Source: Smithellaceae bacterium
GTDB taxonomy: Bacteria > Desulfobacterota > Syntrophia > Syntrophales > Smithellaceae
DNA: 64,000 nt
Reading direction: 5' to 3'
Assembly (NCBI GenBank): GCA_030690945.1
Contig: JAUYFM010000032.1
Location: 1-64,000 of the forward strand
Shown here: positions 53,427 through 63,084 of the stretch, piece after piece
Layout of the letters: every line of letters begins with the position of its first letter
Numbering within the stretch: the first letter of the stretch is position 1
Translations under genes and position numbers: made by a program
The notes under the pieces: model-generated
The model's input: the letters and a program-made list of their open reading frames with translations, nothing else
Told to the model about the DNA's origin: nothing
The model's database searches: none

Positions 53427-54731
53427 TTATCCTTTTGCTTCAGGGGCAACCACGCGAACGAGTAGTTTATCAACCCGGTTGCCGTCCATATCGACAATTT
53501 CAAAAAGATAGCCACTGGCGGTAAATTTTTCGCCGATTTTCGGAATGCGGTTCAATTGATACATAGCCAGACCGCCCAGGGTATTAACATCCGGCCTTTC
53601 GTCTTCTTCTTCAAACAGCGAATGAACTTTCAATAAATCTTCAACATCTTCCACTTTCATTGAGCCGTCCATCAGATAGGAGCCGTCTTCCCGCTGAAAC
53701 ACTTCCGGTTCGTCAATATCGCCCAGAGCGGGCAGATCACCCATAATATTCTCAGTCAGATCGTGAAGAGTGATAATCCCTTCCACGGATCCGTATTCGT
53801 TGATGACGATCCCAAAATGCTTCTTTGTTTTGCGGAACATCTCCAGCACTTTCAGAGCCGGCGCCTGTTCAGCAATATACAGAGGCTCCAACAGGATCTC
53901 CTCCAAACGCAGTGTTTGATGCTTGATATAGTAGGCCAGTATGTCCTTGACATTCACCACACCCTTGACGTAATCGACTTCATCTTCACACACCAGCAAT
54001 CGCGGGAAGGATGAATTCAAAGACTCCGACAATATTTCATCAGGGGTTTGGTGAATATCAAGCCAGGTGACATCCACGCGGGGAGTCATGAGCGCGCTCG
54101 CCCGCTTGTCCCCGAAACGGATGACTTCATTAATCATGTCGGATTCCTCTTTTTCAATGACGCCGTGCTCGGAACCCTTTTTTAAAAACATGCGCAGTTC
54201 TTCTTCCGTGACGGGGGCTTCAATGCGGTTTTGAACACCAAATAATTTCAGGACCAGTTTTGTGGAAATACTTAAAATCCATACGACGGGGTAAGTGACC
54301 GAACTGAATACTTTCATAGCCGGAGAAAGGAAGATGGCTATCGGTTCGGCATGATTCAGCGCGATGGTTTTCGGCACCAGTTCTCCAACGATCAGGGAAA
54401 GGTATGTAATGATACCGACGACGACAACGACAGAGAGAGTGTGGGCGTAAGGAGCCAGCCAGCCGACATTTTTCAACAGGGGAGCAACATCTTCCGCCAG
54501 AGCCAACCCGGCATAGGCGCCGGACACAATCCCGATGAGCGTAATGCCTACCTGGATGGCGGAAAGAACCTTTTCAGGCTCGGCCAGAAGGGCAAGCGCC
54601 GTTTTGGCTCCCAGCCGTCCGAATTTTGCTTCTTCTTCCAGACTGGAGCGACGCGCGGAAATCAAAGCGATCTCATACATGGCAAAAATGCCATTGATGA
54701 TCAGCAACAGGGCAACAACGAGCAATTCCAT
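53427..54731 (-). CDS. CNNM/CBS-domain membrane protein (HlyC/CorC family)
   Basis: A 434-residue protein of the UPF0053 group. The N-terminal CNNM (DUF21) domain has four hydrophobic segments in about residues 1-180 (with LVPKTIALNHAEPIAIFLS). Two CBS domains follow (MTPRVDVTWLDIHQTPDEIL; FGIVINEYGSVEGIITLHDL), then the CorC_HlyC domain (DVNTLGGLAMYQLNRIPKIGE). Homologues are linked to magnesium or other divalent-ion efflux. No good ribosome site is seen. It converges with the nucleoside phosphorylase gene. Confidence 0.88.
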   Translation of the reverse strand: MELLVVALLLIINGIFAMYEIALISARRSSLEEEAKFGRLGAKTALALLAEPEKVLSAIQVGITLIGIVSGAYAGLALAEDVAPLLKNVGWLAPYAHTLSVVVVVGIITYLSLIVGELVPKTIALNHAEPIAIFLSPAMKVFSSVTYPVVWILSISTKLVLKLFGVQNRIEAPVTEEELRMFLKKGSEHGVIEKEESDMINEVIRFGDKRASALMTPRVDVTWLDIHQTPDEILSESLNSSFPRLLVCEDEVDYVKGVVNVKDILAYYIKHQTLRLEEILLEPLYIAEQAPALKVLEMFRKTKKHFGIVINEYGSVEGIITLHDLTENIMGDLPALGDIDEPEVFQREDGSYLMDGSMKVEDVEDLLKVHSLFEEEDERPDVNTLGGLAMYQLNRIPKIGEKFTASGYLFEIVDMDGNRVDKLLVRVVAPEAKG

Positions 54732-54834
54732 TATATTTTATTCCTGGAAATATTTTACTTTCGCACGCATGTCTTTGCGTATCGTTATGTTCTCTATCTT
54801 AATTGATTTTTAAAGTCAGTCAAGCGGTATATAA

Positions 54835-55782
54835 TCAAAGGCTGCAAGTCTGGAATTCCGTTGGCTCCAGAATGTTTAATTTCTTGCGCCTGAGGTATTC
54901 CGGAAAACCGTACAAACGCTTTCCCCGATATTCCATGACCACGGCGTCCGCCGGACAGTTATTCAGACAACCGAAGCAGGCCAGACATTTATCGCGATCC
55001 ACAAATTGTTTCTCCGGATGGATAGCGGCTACCGGACATTTTTTCACGCAGGTCCGACAGTTGATGCATTGGGCGGCATCGACGGTGTGAAGGCTTATCG
55101 CTTTCTTGTTGAGCCAGACCAAAGGCAGCATCCGCGCCATTTCCCGGAGCGCGATTTCGGAGGCATAGGAAACCGGTTGGCCTTGCTTGACTCTCTCCAG
55201 AACCTGCCTGGTGAAGTTCCGCACCTGGTTATAAGTGGCCTCATTGGGCAGATGTTCGCCCGATCGCTGGTTGGCGCTGTCCCAGTCTGGCGTGGGATAG
55301 GCTGGAATACTGCGAAAGGCACCCATGCTCACAGGAACCCCTTCCTTTTCCGCTAAAAGATGAAGGATATGACACAGGGCGTTATGCTGATTGCCTTCCG
55401 GCCCGCCGAAAGACACAAACGCCGCCACAGGCGTTCCCGTAATTTTCGGCATCGCAGCCAGCCAGTCGCTGACATTAGAAGGAATATCGTAATAAAAAAC
55501 CGGCGAGCCGATCAGGATCAGATCATAATCCGCCAGGCGTCTTTTATCGAAACTCCGCATGTCGGCCAGATCCACCGTTAATCCCCTGTCTTTCAGGATA
55601 CAGGCCATCAGTCTTCCATAGCGACTGGTAAATCCCGACTGACTGTAACACAAAACAAGCGCGCTTTTCGGATTACGGGTTTTCAATTCCCGCTGGACTG
55701 CCCGCGCCTGTGCGGGAAGCGACAGGCTTAAAGCGGCGCAGAGCATGGCGCTTTTTTTAATAAAGTTGCGTCTGTTTTCCAT
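54835..55782 (-). CDS. Flavodoxin-ferredoxin fusion with Tat-like signal (EFR1-type)
   Basis: A 315-residue protein. The N-terminus ENRRNFIKKSAMLCAALS has the twin-arginine R-R-x-F-I-K pattern and a hydrophobic stretch ending in A-Q-A-R-A, so export by Tat is predicted. Residues 38-180 are a flavodoxin-like fold (ALVLCYSQSGFTSRYG phosphate loop; LILIGSPVFYYDIPS). Residues 235-290 hold two [4Fe-4S] motifs (CINCRTCVKKCP; CLACFGCLNNCP). EFR1-type fusions are normally cytoplasmic, so export is unusual. The electron partner is unknown. AAGGAG precedes the start. Confidence 0.82.
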   Translation of the reverse strand: MENRRNFIKKSAMLCAALSLSLPAQARAVQRELKTRNPKSALVLCYSQSGFTSRYGRLMACILKDRGLTVDLADMRSFDKRRLADYDLILIGSPVFYYDIPSNVSDWLAAMPKITGTPVAAFVSFGGPEGNQHNALCHILHLLAEKEGVPVSMGAFRSIPAYPTPDWDSANQRSGEHLPNEATYNQVRNFTRQVLERVKQGQPVSYASEIALREMARMLPLVWLNKKAISLHTVDAAQCINCRTCVKKCPVAAIHPEKQFVDRDKCLACFGCLNNCPADAVVMEYRGKRLYGFPEYLRRKKLNILEPTEFQTCSL

Positions 55783-55826
55783 GTGGCTCCTTGCCGGGCA
55801 TCTTTCAATTGTTTACCGGTCAATGT

Positions 55827-57695
55827 TTATTTTTCTCCACGGCTGAAGTCTATTTTCAATTCATAAACATCCGCGTCCAGGTGTGTCGTTAGCGGATAGC
55901 CGGATTTGGAAAACACCTGCATCATCGGTTTATTCCGGGACAACACATCCGCCGTGAATCCTGCGATATTTTTCTCGCGGGCGATGCGGATTAAATACCT
56001 CAGCAGAAATGTGCCGATGCCCCGCGCCTGCCAATCATGATGGGTCGTGAAAGCGACTTCGGCATAGTGGGAATTCGGATCATTGATATAATGTCCGATG
56101 GCCACGATCTTCTCGCGGCCTTCCGGCTCCTCCTTGCCGATAACTGCGGCAATGGCCATCTTGTCATTGTAATCAATGGCGGCAAACGGCATGGCCACCT
56201 TATGGGGAAAAGACTTGAGGCTGTGGAAAAACCGGGTAAAGATATCCTGTTCCGGCAAATCATAAATCAGATCCTGAATGGCCCGCTCATCCGTAGCTTT
56301 CACCGGACGGAAAAAGAGAGACGTACCCTTGTTGTCAACCCAGTTGACTTCGTATTCCTTCGGATACAGCACCACCGGAAGCGTCTGGTCCTGAAAAATG
56401 TAACGCTGATTCTTGGCGGCGGCAAGCAGTTCGCCACGGAAATCAGGATGGGCGATGTTCATCAGCATCATGGCCCGATCCCGGATGGACTTTCCATGCA
56501 CGTAGGCAATCCCGTATTCCGTCACCACATAGTGAATGTCCCCCCGCGTTACAACCACCCCGCTACCCGGAGAAAGATAAGGCACAATCCTGGAAATCTT
56601 TCCGTCATCCGTTGTGGAGGGCAGCACCATGATCGATTTGCCGCGCCTGGACATGGCCGACCCGCGCACAAAATCCACCTGCCCGCCGATGCCGCTGTAA
56701 AATTCAAAGCCCAGCGAATCAGAACAGACCTGCCCGGTCAGATCGACCGTGAGCGCGGAATTGATGGACACCATCCGCTCATTTTGTGCAATCACATACG
56801 GATCGTTGACATACAGGCAGGGACGAAACTCAAACAGCGGATTGTCGTGCACATAGTCGTAAAGTCGTTTGGTGCCCATGCAGAAAGCCGTAACGATTTT
56901 TCCGGGATGCAATGATTTCTTTTTACAGGTGACAACGCCGCTTTCAATCAGATCGATGAGACCATCGGAAAAAGCTTCCGTATGAATGCCTAAGTCTTTT
57001 TTGTTGGTCAGGTAGGGAAATACCGAATTCGGAATCTTCCCCACACCCGTCTGAAGCGTTGATTCGTTATCGATCAGGTCAGCGATCAGTTGGCCGATCG
57101 CCTTGGCAATATTGTCCGGTGATTTCTGAATAAATTCGAGGAGTGGCGTATCGTTTTCCACAAAAGCGGAAATTTCGCTGACATGCAGAAAGCTGTCGCC
57201 CAGCGTTCTGGGCATATTCGGATTAACTTCCGCCACCACATATCGCGCCACTTCCGCGGCCGTCTTGGTAATATCCACCGAAATGCCCAGGCTGACATAT
57301 CCGTTATTGTCGGGCGGTGATACCGTAATGAGTGCGACATCAATAGGCATAGAGCCTCTTTGAATCAGGAGAGGAATCTCCGACAGAAAGATGGGCGTAT
57401 AGTCGGCGCTGCCTTCCTTGATGGCGGCCCTGGAATTTGAGCCGATAAACAAGGCGTTGTGCCGGAAAGCCTCATTATACTTATCCGTTGTATAAGGGGT
57501 GACTCCGATATCCAGGAAGTGAATCACCTCGGCATCGGCAAGATTCTGCGATGAATCGATCAGCGCCTTGAAGAGCCCTTGAGGCTCCCCGCAGGCGGAG
57601 CCGATAAATATCCGCGCCCCGCGCCGGATTCGCGATAAAGCGCTTTTCGCGTCGGTCAGTCTTTCCTGATAAGTCTCTTTCCAGTTGAATATCAT
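55827..57695 (-). CDS. Acetyl-CoA hydrolase/CoA-transferase fused to GNAT domain
   Basis: A 622-residue fusion. Residues about 1-430 are a class I CoA-transferase of the acetyl-CoA hydrolase / 4-hydroxybutyrate CoA-transferase family (IFIGSACGEPQGL; GTKRLYDYVHDNP; FYSGIGGQVDFVRGSA; VVTEYGIAYVHGKS). Residues about 465-622 are a GNAT acetyltransferase (DWQARGIGTFLLRYLIRIAR). The fusion type is known and may acetylate proteins or link acyl exchange to regulation. The catalytic Glu expected in N-S-A-x-E-V-D is Thr here (INSALTVDLTGQV). ATG 57695 has AAGGATG upstream and is preferred to 57704. Confidence 0.85.
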   Translation of the reverse strand: MIFNWKETYQERLTDAKSALSRIRRGARIFIGSACGEPQGLFKALIDSSQNLADAEVIHFLDIGVTPYTTDKYNEAFRHNALFIGSNSRAAIKEGSADYTPIFLSEIPLLIQRGSMPIDVALITVSPPDNNGYVSLGISVDITKTAAEVARYVVAEVNPNMPRTLGDSFLHVSEISAFVENDTPLLEFIQKSPDNIAKAIGQLIADLIDNESTLQTGVGKIPNSVFPYLTNKKDLGIHTEAFSDGLIDLIESGVVTCKKKSLHPGKIVTAFCMGTKRLYDYVHDNPLFEFRPCLYVNDPYVIAQNERMVSINSALTVDLTGQVCSDSLGFEFYSGIGGQVDFVRGSAMSRRGKSIMVLPSTTDDGKISRIVPYLSPGSGVVVTRGDIHYVVTEYGIAYVHGKSIRDRAMMLMNIAHPDFRGELLAAAKNQRYIFQDQTLPVVLYPKEYEVNWVDNKGTSLFFRPVKATDERAIQDLIYDLPEQDIFTRFFHSLKSFPHKVAMPFAAIDYNDKMAIAAVIGKEEPEGREKIVAIGHYINDPNSHYAEVAFTTHHDWQARGIGTFLLRYLIRIAREKNIAGFTADVLSRNKPMMQVFSKSGYPLTTHLDADVYELKIDFSRGEK

Positions 57696-57742
57696 ATCGT
57701 TCATCCTTCATGAAAGTCCGGACCGTGAATTTTCTCGTAAAT

Positions 57743-58177
57743 TCAGAAAGCGCCGAGCTGACAGGGTTTGACTTTAATTTTCAGTTTCTCACAGGCGGCG
57801 CATACATCCAGACGCTTGATCTTCAGTTTGTCCGCAATATTCCAGGCCGCCGTGCAGGAAAGCCTGTTATTCACCAGCGCCGCTGTAATGTTTGATTCCA
57901 GATCAGGTGAAACAGACTCGGCTTCGGAAACGAGCTTTTTCTTTCCATCATAACCGAAAAGCCCCAGTTGGCATTGGGCAATGTTGATATTGAGTATGTC
58001 AATGGCCACGCCGATTTCGCTCATGGATATGTTCCTCTTTTGAGATATTTTTTCCGCCGCTTTGCAGGCAATGTTGTCATCCTTGGACTGCTTGAGAATT
58101 TCCTGTTTCAGGTCCTCATCAATTTTCGTCTGTTTCGGATGCTTTTCAAAATATTTGCCTTTGTCCAGATGGGTCAT
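57743..58177 (-). CDS. Unknown protein with tandem internal duplication (CQLG motifs)
   Basis: A 144-residue soluble protein, unrecognised. It holds two related about 45-residue units: NIACKAAEKISQKRN, then IGVAIDILNINIAQCQLGLF; and RLSCTAAWNIADKLK, then VCAACEKLKIKVKPCQLGAF. Each has a Cys near the start of a helix and a conserved C-Q-L-G end, like a repeated winged-helix or helical hairpin. Cys content might mean metal or redox chemistry. AAAGGGGATTAAGTC precedes the start, 16 bases after the ACT gene, so paaK-ACT-this gene may be cotranscribed despite a palindrome after paaK. Confidence 0.6.
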   Translation of the reverse strand: MTHLDKGKYFEKHPKQTKIDEDLKQEILKQSKDDNIACKAAEKISQKRNISMSEIGVAIDILNINIAQCQLGLFGYDGKKKLVSEAESVSPDLESNITAALVNNRLSCTAAWNIADKLKIKRLDVCAACEKLKIKVKPCQLGAF

Positions 58178-58193
58178 GACTTAATCCCCTTTC

Positions 58194-58625
58194 TTATAAG
58201 CGTGATAATGCGTCCGTATCCAGTGTTTTAAATCCATTCTTTTCCACGAGCTTTTCCGTTTTTTCGATTTGATCCACATCCACGACAAATACAGCTTTGG
58301 CCGAGCTTTCAAGCACAAAACCATAAGCGTTGTTGATATTGATCCCTTCCCCAAACAAAAGCTGCATTAACTTATCCAATCCGCCCGGCTTATCGGGAAT
58401 CAGCACGGCCAAAACGCTCTTCAGATGCACCGTCATGCCTGTATCCGTCAGCGCTTTTTCCGCGCGCTGCGGGTCATCGACGATCAAATTGATCACCCCG
58501 AACGTATCGGAAGTCGATATGGTTGTCGCCCGGATGCTGATTTTGGCCTTGGCCAGAACGCTCGTGACGTGAGCCAATTTCCCCGGTTTATCTTCCGCAA
58601 AAACAGAAAGCTGATAAGCAATCAT
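58194..58625 (-). CDS. Tandem ACT-domain protein
   Basis: A 143-residue protein made of two ACT modules (AYQLSVFAEDKPGKLAHVTS and AVLIPDKPGGLDKLMQLLFG), each with the Pro-Gly-x-L loop that binds amino acids or similar ligands. Such small ACT proteins often sit next to phenylacetate-CoA ligase genes in anaerobes and archaea, so a regulatory role with PaaK is likely. GAGGAG precedes the start. It is 80 bases downstream of paaK. Confidence 0.85.
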   Translation of the reverse strand: MIAYQLSVFAEDKPGKLAHVTSVLAKAKISIRATTISTSDTFGVINLIVDDPQRAEKALTDTGMTVHLKSVLAVLIPDKPGGLDKLMQLLFGEGININNAYGFVLESSAKAVFVVDVDQIEKTEKLVEKNGFKTLDTDALSRL

Positions 58626-58675
58626 AATTTTCTCCTCGGGTTGTTCATCAAATTAGGACACAAACACATAAACAC

Positions 58676-58703
58676 GTAGGGAACGGTCGCGACCGTTCCC
58701 TAC
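58676..58703. repeat. Perfect 28-bp palindrome between paaK and the ACT gene
   Basis: GTAGGGAACGGTCG followed by its exact reverse complement. The paaK transcript side has a T-rich run after it (GTGTTTATGTGTTTGTG), so it could act as a weak terminator; it also looks like a short interspersed palindrome. Confidence 0.7.
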
Positions 58704-58704
58704 A

Positions 58705-60003
58705 TTAATCTTTGCGGTTGTCGATCACCCTAACCGCCTTCCCCTCCCCTTTCGGAATGCTGTCGGGTTCGACCAGTTCGACTTTCGGCGTAATTAAGAT
58801 TTCGCCTTTTAATTCCTCAATAATTTTCTTTTTTAACTTTTCCAGCTGTTTCAAATCACCGGAAAAATATTGTTTGCCCACTTCCACCTTCACCGTCATA
58901 TCGTCATTGTACCCTTCCCTGGTCAAAATAATCAGGAAGTTTGTGCCGACACCCGGAATGTCCATCAGCTTCTTTTCAATCTGCATCGGGAAAATGTTCA
59001 CGCCCTTGAGGATCAGCATATCGTCCGATCTGCCCTTGATCCTTTCGATCCGGCGATGCGTCCGTCCGCAGGCACAGGGTTCCGGGATAATCCGGGTCAA
59101 ATCCTTGGTGCGGTAACGGATGAGCGGCATACCCTCTTTCTGCAAAGACGTCATAACCAGTTCACCTTCCTCGCCGTCGGGAACCGGTTGCAACGTTTTC
59201 GAATCAATAATCTCCACCAGGAAACTGTCTTCCCAGATATGCATGCCGTCCTGGTAGGGGCATTCAAAGGCCACACCCGGGCCGTTCATTTCGGAAAGGC
59301 CGTAGGAGTTGAATGCCTTGTAGCCGTATATTTCTTCAATCTTTTTGCGCATCTTTTCCGTGTGCGGCTCCGCGCCCAGGAAAGCGATTTTTACGGACGT
59401 GTCCTTGCGCGGATCAAGCTTCAGGTCATCAAAAACCGTGGACAGATGCAGCGCGTAGCTGGGGATGACATGAACAGCCGTGGTGGCGAAATCGCGCATT
59501 AACTGAATCTGGCGTTTGGAGTTGCCGGCGCCCGCCGGAATAACCAGAGCACCAATTTTTTCAGCGCCGTAGTGAAATCCCAGACCACCCGTAAAAAGTC
59601 CATAGGTCATCATGTTTTGAAAGACATCGCCTTTGCGCATACCGGCCATGTACAGGCATCGCGCCAACAAATTCGTCCAGACGGCGATATCTTTGGCGGT
59701 GTGAAAGACGACCGTCGCCCGACCGGTCGTTCCTGATGACGAGTGCATCCGCACCAGTTCGTCTTTCGGCACGGCGGTAAAACCGTACGGCCAGTGTTCG
59801 CGCAAATCGTCCTTGGTCGTAAACGGAAACTTGCTGATATCCGAAAGGGATTTCACCGAACTGACACCAATCCCCTTTTCCTGGAACGTTTTGCCATAAT
59901 AATAAGATTTTTCCGCTTTGATGAGCGTATCCTGAAGCGCAATCAGTTGCGCCGCTTCCAGCTTGGAACGATCCATGGTCTCTACTTCTTTTTCCCAGTA
60001 CAT
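58705..60003 (-). CDS. paaK: Phenylacetate-CoA ligase-type AMP-forming ligase
   Basis: A 432-residue adenylating enzyme that makes aryl-acetyl-CoA or a related acyl-CoA. The P-loop is HSSSGTTGRATVVFHT, with the further motifs FNSYGLSEMNGPGVAFECP, RYRTKDLTRIIPEPCACGRTH and GRSDDMLILKGVNIFP, and the C-terminal AMP-binding extension. The length is that of the PaaK family, which often works in anaerobic aromatic or indole-acetate breakdown. Substrate cannot be fixed. GGAGGGTTAA precedes the start. Confidence 0.9.
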   Translation of the reverse strand: MYWEKEVETMDRSKLEAAQLIALQDTLIKAEKSYYYGKTFQEKGIGVSSVKSLSDISKFPFTTKDDLREHWPYGFTAVPKDELVRMHSSSGTTGRATVVFHTAKDIAVWTNLLARCLYMAGMRKGDVFQNMMTYGLFTGGLGFHYGAEKIGALVIPAGAGNSKRQIQLMRDFATTAVHVIPSYALHLSTVFDDLKLDPRKDTSVKIAFLGAEPHTEKMRKKIEEIYGYKAFNSYGLSEMNGPGVAFECPYQDGMHIWEDSFLVEIIDSKTLQPVPDGEEGELVMTSLQKEGMPLIRYRTKDLTRIIPEPCACGRTHRRIERIKGRSDDMLILKGVNIFPMQIEKKLMDIPGVGTNFLIILTREGYNDDMTVKVEVGKQYFSGDLKQLEKLKKKIIEELKGEILITPKVELVEPDSIPKGEGKAVRVIDNRKD

Positions 60004-60076
60004 TTAACCCTCCGGAAAGAAATCATTTGCATCTTTTCTACAATGATGACGTCCTTTTATCAAGTCAAATCTCGGG

Positions 60077-60964
60077 TTAGGCTTTTGCGTAAAGGTCGTT
60101 TTCCAATACAATCCGACCTTGCCGAATCAAATACTCCAAGTGCTTCAGTATTAGCACTTTTTCATTAAACTCATATAACTCTTTGGGTTCCCTCGACCGG
60201 CCATAAATCAGCCAGGCGGATAGAATTTGCGTAAGCTTCTTCGGTCGAGCAAGATAGTTCAGTATTTTTTCATCACGTTCATAAATAATGCTTTCGTAGG
60301 CATCCCAGAGCGGGCCGGGATTTTCTTCATAAACTCCCGTATTGTGCGCGGCCACCCATCTCCGGGCAGGAATTGCTTTGAGTTTACGGATAGAGGCAAT
60401 GGTCTCTTCAATACTGGAGGCCACATCCCCATACCAGGGACCAAACGACGTCAGATCGTAATCTCCAAGGAAAAGGATTTCTTCCTCGGGAAAAAAGAAG
60501 GACAGGTGTCCAGGGGTATGCCCCGGTGTGGCAATGATCTGGACGGAAAGCCCCCCCAGATCAATCGTTTCATCATCCGCAAGAAAACGCGCTTGGGATA
60601 TTGGCTGATAGTTAAACTCTTCGATCATGATTTTTTCCCAATAGCCGCGCTGATCGGGACTTTGTAAACCATACCAGTCTAAAAAAATACGAATGTCCGT
60701 CAGCGGCGGAAAATCACGCCCGGACATCCATAACGGACAGTTTTCAAAAAGATTCAGATAGCGGATGTGATCTTCATGCCAGTGCGAAAGCCAGACCCAA
60801 TCGACGCCTTCATCCCTCAGCTGCGTGAGCTTTTCCAGAGAGCAGGCGGGATCGATAATCACACTCGCCTTGTCCCCTTTCAGATACAGAGAATGATTAA
60901 AAGGGTACTTTCCCCCGTTTTCACCGTAAACAAAACGAATCCGCCCAAACTGACGATCCTGCAT
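60077..60964 (-). CDS. MBL-fold metallohydrolase
   Basis: A 295-residue metallo-beta-lactamase-fold enzyme. Metal motif LSHWHEDHIRYL (H-x-H-x-D-H), later His in ATPGHTPGHLSFFFP, and Asp in LFLGDYDL are all present. A C-terminal winged-helix-like tail follows (from about residue 225). Members cleave glutathione thioesters, lactones or CoA esters; the nearby CoA enzymes make a thioester substrate possible. GGGAGG precedes the start. Confidence 0.82.
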   Translation of the reverse strand: MQDRQFGRIRFVYGENGGKYPFNHSLYLKGDKASVIIDPACSLEKLTQLRDEGVDWVWLSHWHEDHIRYLNLFENCPLWMSGRDFPPLTDIRIFLDWYGLQSPDQRGYWEKIMIEEFNYQPISQARFLADDETIDLGGLSVQIIATPGHTPGHLSFFFPEEEILFLGDYDLTSFGPWYGDVASSIEETIASIRKLKAIPARRWVAAHNTGVYEENPGPLWDAYESIIYERDEKILNYLARPKKLTQILSAWLIYGRSREPKELYEFNEKVLILKHLEYLIRQGRIVLENDLYAKA

Positions 60965-61036
60965 CTTATGACCTCCCGCAAAAATTATTCGGCACTATAG
61001 AAAATTCTCCATCCAATTTCCATCATTAATTAAAGC

Positions 61037-61092
61037 CACCGCGCGAGCTCGCTACGGAGAATTAACGCTCGTCCCGCAACAGCGGGATTAAA
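61037..61092. repeat. 56-bp interspersed repeat, copy 2, in the gap before kaiC
   Basis: Nearly identical (53 of 56) to the sequence encoding the tail of the macrodomain gene at 41285-41340. Here it is intergenic. The rest of the 376-bp gap 60965-61340 is AT-rich with no ORF; it must hold the kaiC promoter, but no -35/-10 pair stands out. Confidence 0.8.
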
Positions 61093-61340
61093 GTCGTATT
61101 TCTGCCTGTTGCATTTTAGCTATGGCAAATTAATATATTTTTTGATAAGTTAATATCCGTGCAAAAAATGAAATGACATCATTTTCCATGAACCACCCTC
61201 CATCGATGATGATTTAATGCACGTAAGCACGCGGCCTCCATAGCATTCTATTCTGATAAGTATTACTTCACTTCAAACGAGTTTACCCTTTTGGAAAGTG
61301 TTCGACTTTTTAACGAGATTAAAGATTCCGGGAGATAACC

Positions 61341-63080
61341 ATGGTTAAGAAAAAACATAACACTGTTGTTCTTGAAAAATGCCCGACAGGCATCAAGGGG
61401 CTCGATGAGATCACGAAGGGAGGGCTTCCTAAAGGCAGGCCAACCCTGATCTGCGGCTCTGCAGGCTGCGGCAAAACACTTTTCGCCATGGAGTTTCTCC
61501 TGCGCGGCGCCCTGGATTTCGGAGAACCCGGGGTCTTCATGACCTTCGAGGAGACGCCGGACGATCTCGCGAAAAACTTCATCTCTCTGGGTTTTGATAT
61601 CAACGACATGATGTTGCGCGGTCTCATCGCCATGGACCACGTTTACATCGAACGAAGCGAAATTGAAGAAACAGGCGAGTATGATCTGGAAGGATTGTTC
61701 ATCCGCCTGGGAAGTGCCATTGATTCCGTCGGCGCAAAGCGGGTTGTCCTGGATACCATTGAAGCGCTTTTCTCCGGACTGACGAATGCCGCGATCATCC
61801 GGGCAGAGCTTCGAAGGCTTTTTCACTGGTTGAAAGAACGCGGCGTGACGGCTATCGTTACCGGCGAAAGCGGCGACAAAATGCTCACCCGCTACGGGCT
61901 GGAAGAATACGTGGCTGATTGCGTGATCCTGCTGGACTTCCGCATCGACGAGCAAATTTCCACCCGCCGCCTGCGTATTATCAAGTACCGCGGCTCATCT
62001 CACGGCGCCGACGAATATCCCTTCCTGATTGACGAGGGCGGCCTCTCTATTCTGCCCATCACGTCCCTGGGGCTCGACTACCCTGTTTCGTCACAGCGTG
62101 TCTCCACGGGCGTTCCCAAACTGGATGCCATGCTGGAAGGGAAAGGGTTCTACCGGGGCAGCACCATTCTCATCTCCGGCACGGCGGGCACGGGCAAAAC
62201 AAGTTTGGCGGCTACCTTTGCCGACGCCGCCTGCAGGCGAGGCGAGCGCTGTCTGTATGCCGCCTTTGAGGAATCGCCCAGCCAGATCATCCGCAACATG
62301 GCCTCCATCGGCATCGATCTCGCCCCATGGGTGAATAAAGGGCTTCTCCGATTTCACTCCGCCAGACCTTCGCTTTACGGCCTGGAGATGCATCTTCTCA
62401 CCTTCCACAAGATAATCAATGAGTTCCATCCCCAGATTTTCATTGTGGATCCGATCAGCAACTTAAACGCCGCGGGATCGGCAACGGAGGTCAAATCCAT
62501 CTTAACGCGCCTGATCGATTATTTGAAGATGTCCAATATCACGACCTTCCTGACGGACCTCACCCATTTTGAAGGCGTCCTTGAACGCACCAGTGAAGAG
62601 ATATCTTCTCTGATCGATACGTGGATACTCCTTAGGGACATCGAACTCAACGGGGAACGCAACCGGGGCCTCTACATTTTGAAGTCCCGCGGCATGTCCC
62701 ACTCTAATCAGATTCAGGAGTTCCTGCTTACCAACCGGGGCATTGGCCTGATCGACATCTATACCGGTTCAGGCGAGGTATTAACCGGCAGCGCCCGGGC
62801 GGCTCAGGAAGCCGGGGAAAAGGCCATTGATTTGGTGCGTCGGCGTGAGGCGGAGCGCAAACTCCGCGCGCAGGAGCGCAAGAGAAACGCCCTGGAAGCA
62901 AACATAACTGCGCTGCGCGCCGAGTTTGATGTAGAAACACTAGAGGTGCAGTTGATGGCGGAAGAGGAACAAAAAAGACAAGCTGTCCAGGCGGAAGACC
63001 GTCTGGATATGGCGCATCTGCGCAGGGGGAAACCTTTAGATATACAGGCGTTGCGCTCGAAAAAAAAGACGAAAGGATAG
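61341..63080 (+). CDS. kaiC: KaiC-like circadian/timing ATPase with coiled-coil tail
   Basis: A 579-residue double RecA-like ATPase. CI has Walker A GSAGCGKT (39-46) and catalytic Glu pair FEE (70-71). CII has GTAGTGKT (280-287) and FEE (310-311). The autophosphorylation loop [13 protein letters not shown] aligns with the cyanobacterial T-D-S-H-I-S-T site and gives Thr417, Ser422, Ser423, so the Thr of the cyanobacterial Ser-Thr pair is Ser. After about residue 484 comes a roughly 95-residue charged coiled coil instead of the short KaiA-binding loop. Such long tails are known from KaiA-less KaiC such as that of Rhodobacter. GGGAG precedes ATG 61341. kaiB follows after four bases. Confidence 0.9.
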   Translation: MVKKKHNTVVLEKCPTGIKGLDEITKGGLPKGRPTLICGSAGCGKTLFAMEFLLRGALDFGEPGVFMTFEETPDDLAKNFISLGFDINDMMLRGLIAMDHVYIERSEIEETGEYDLEGLFIRLGSAIDSVGAKRVVLDTIEALFSGLTNAAIIRAELRRLFHWLKERGVTAIVTGESGDKMLTRYGLEEYVADCVILLDFRIDEQISTRRLRIIKYRGSSHGADEYPFLIDEGGLSILPITSLGLDYPVSSQRVSTGVPKLDAMLEGKGFYRGSTILISGTAGTGKTSLAATFADAACRRGERCLYAAFEESPSQIIRNMASIGIDLAPWVNKGLLRFHSARPSLYGLEMHLLTFHKIINEFHPQIFIVDPISNLNAAGSATEVKSILTRLIDYLKMSNITTFLTDLTHFEGVLERTSEEISSLIDTWILLRDIELNGERNRGLYILKSRGMSHSNQIQEFLLTNRGIGLIDIYTGSGEVLTGSARAAQEAGEKAIDLVRRREAERKLRAQERKRNALEANITALRAEFDVETLEVQLMAEEEQKRQAVQAEDRLDMAHLRRGKPLDIQALRSKKKTKG

Positions 63081-63084
63081 GAAG

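Noticed and set aside
61341-63080. RadA or circadian-unrelated RecA paralogue instead of KaiC
   Set aside because: Two complete KaiC ATPase domains, the Glu pairs, the phospho-loop and an adjacent kaiB decide for KaiC.
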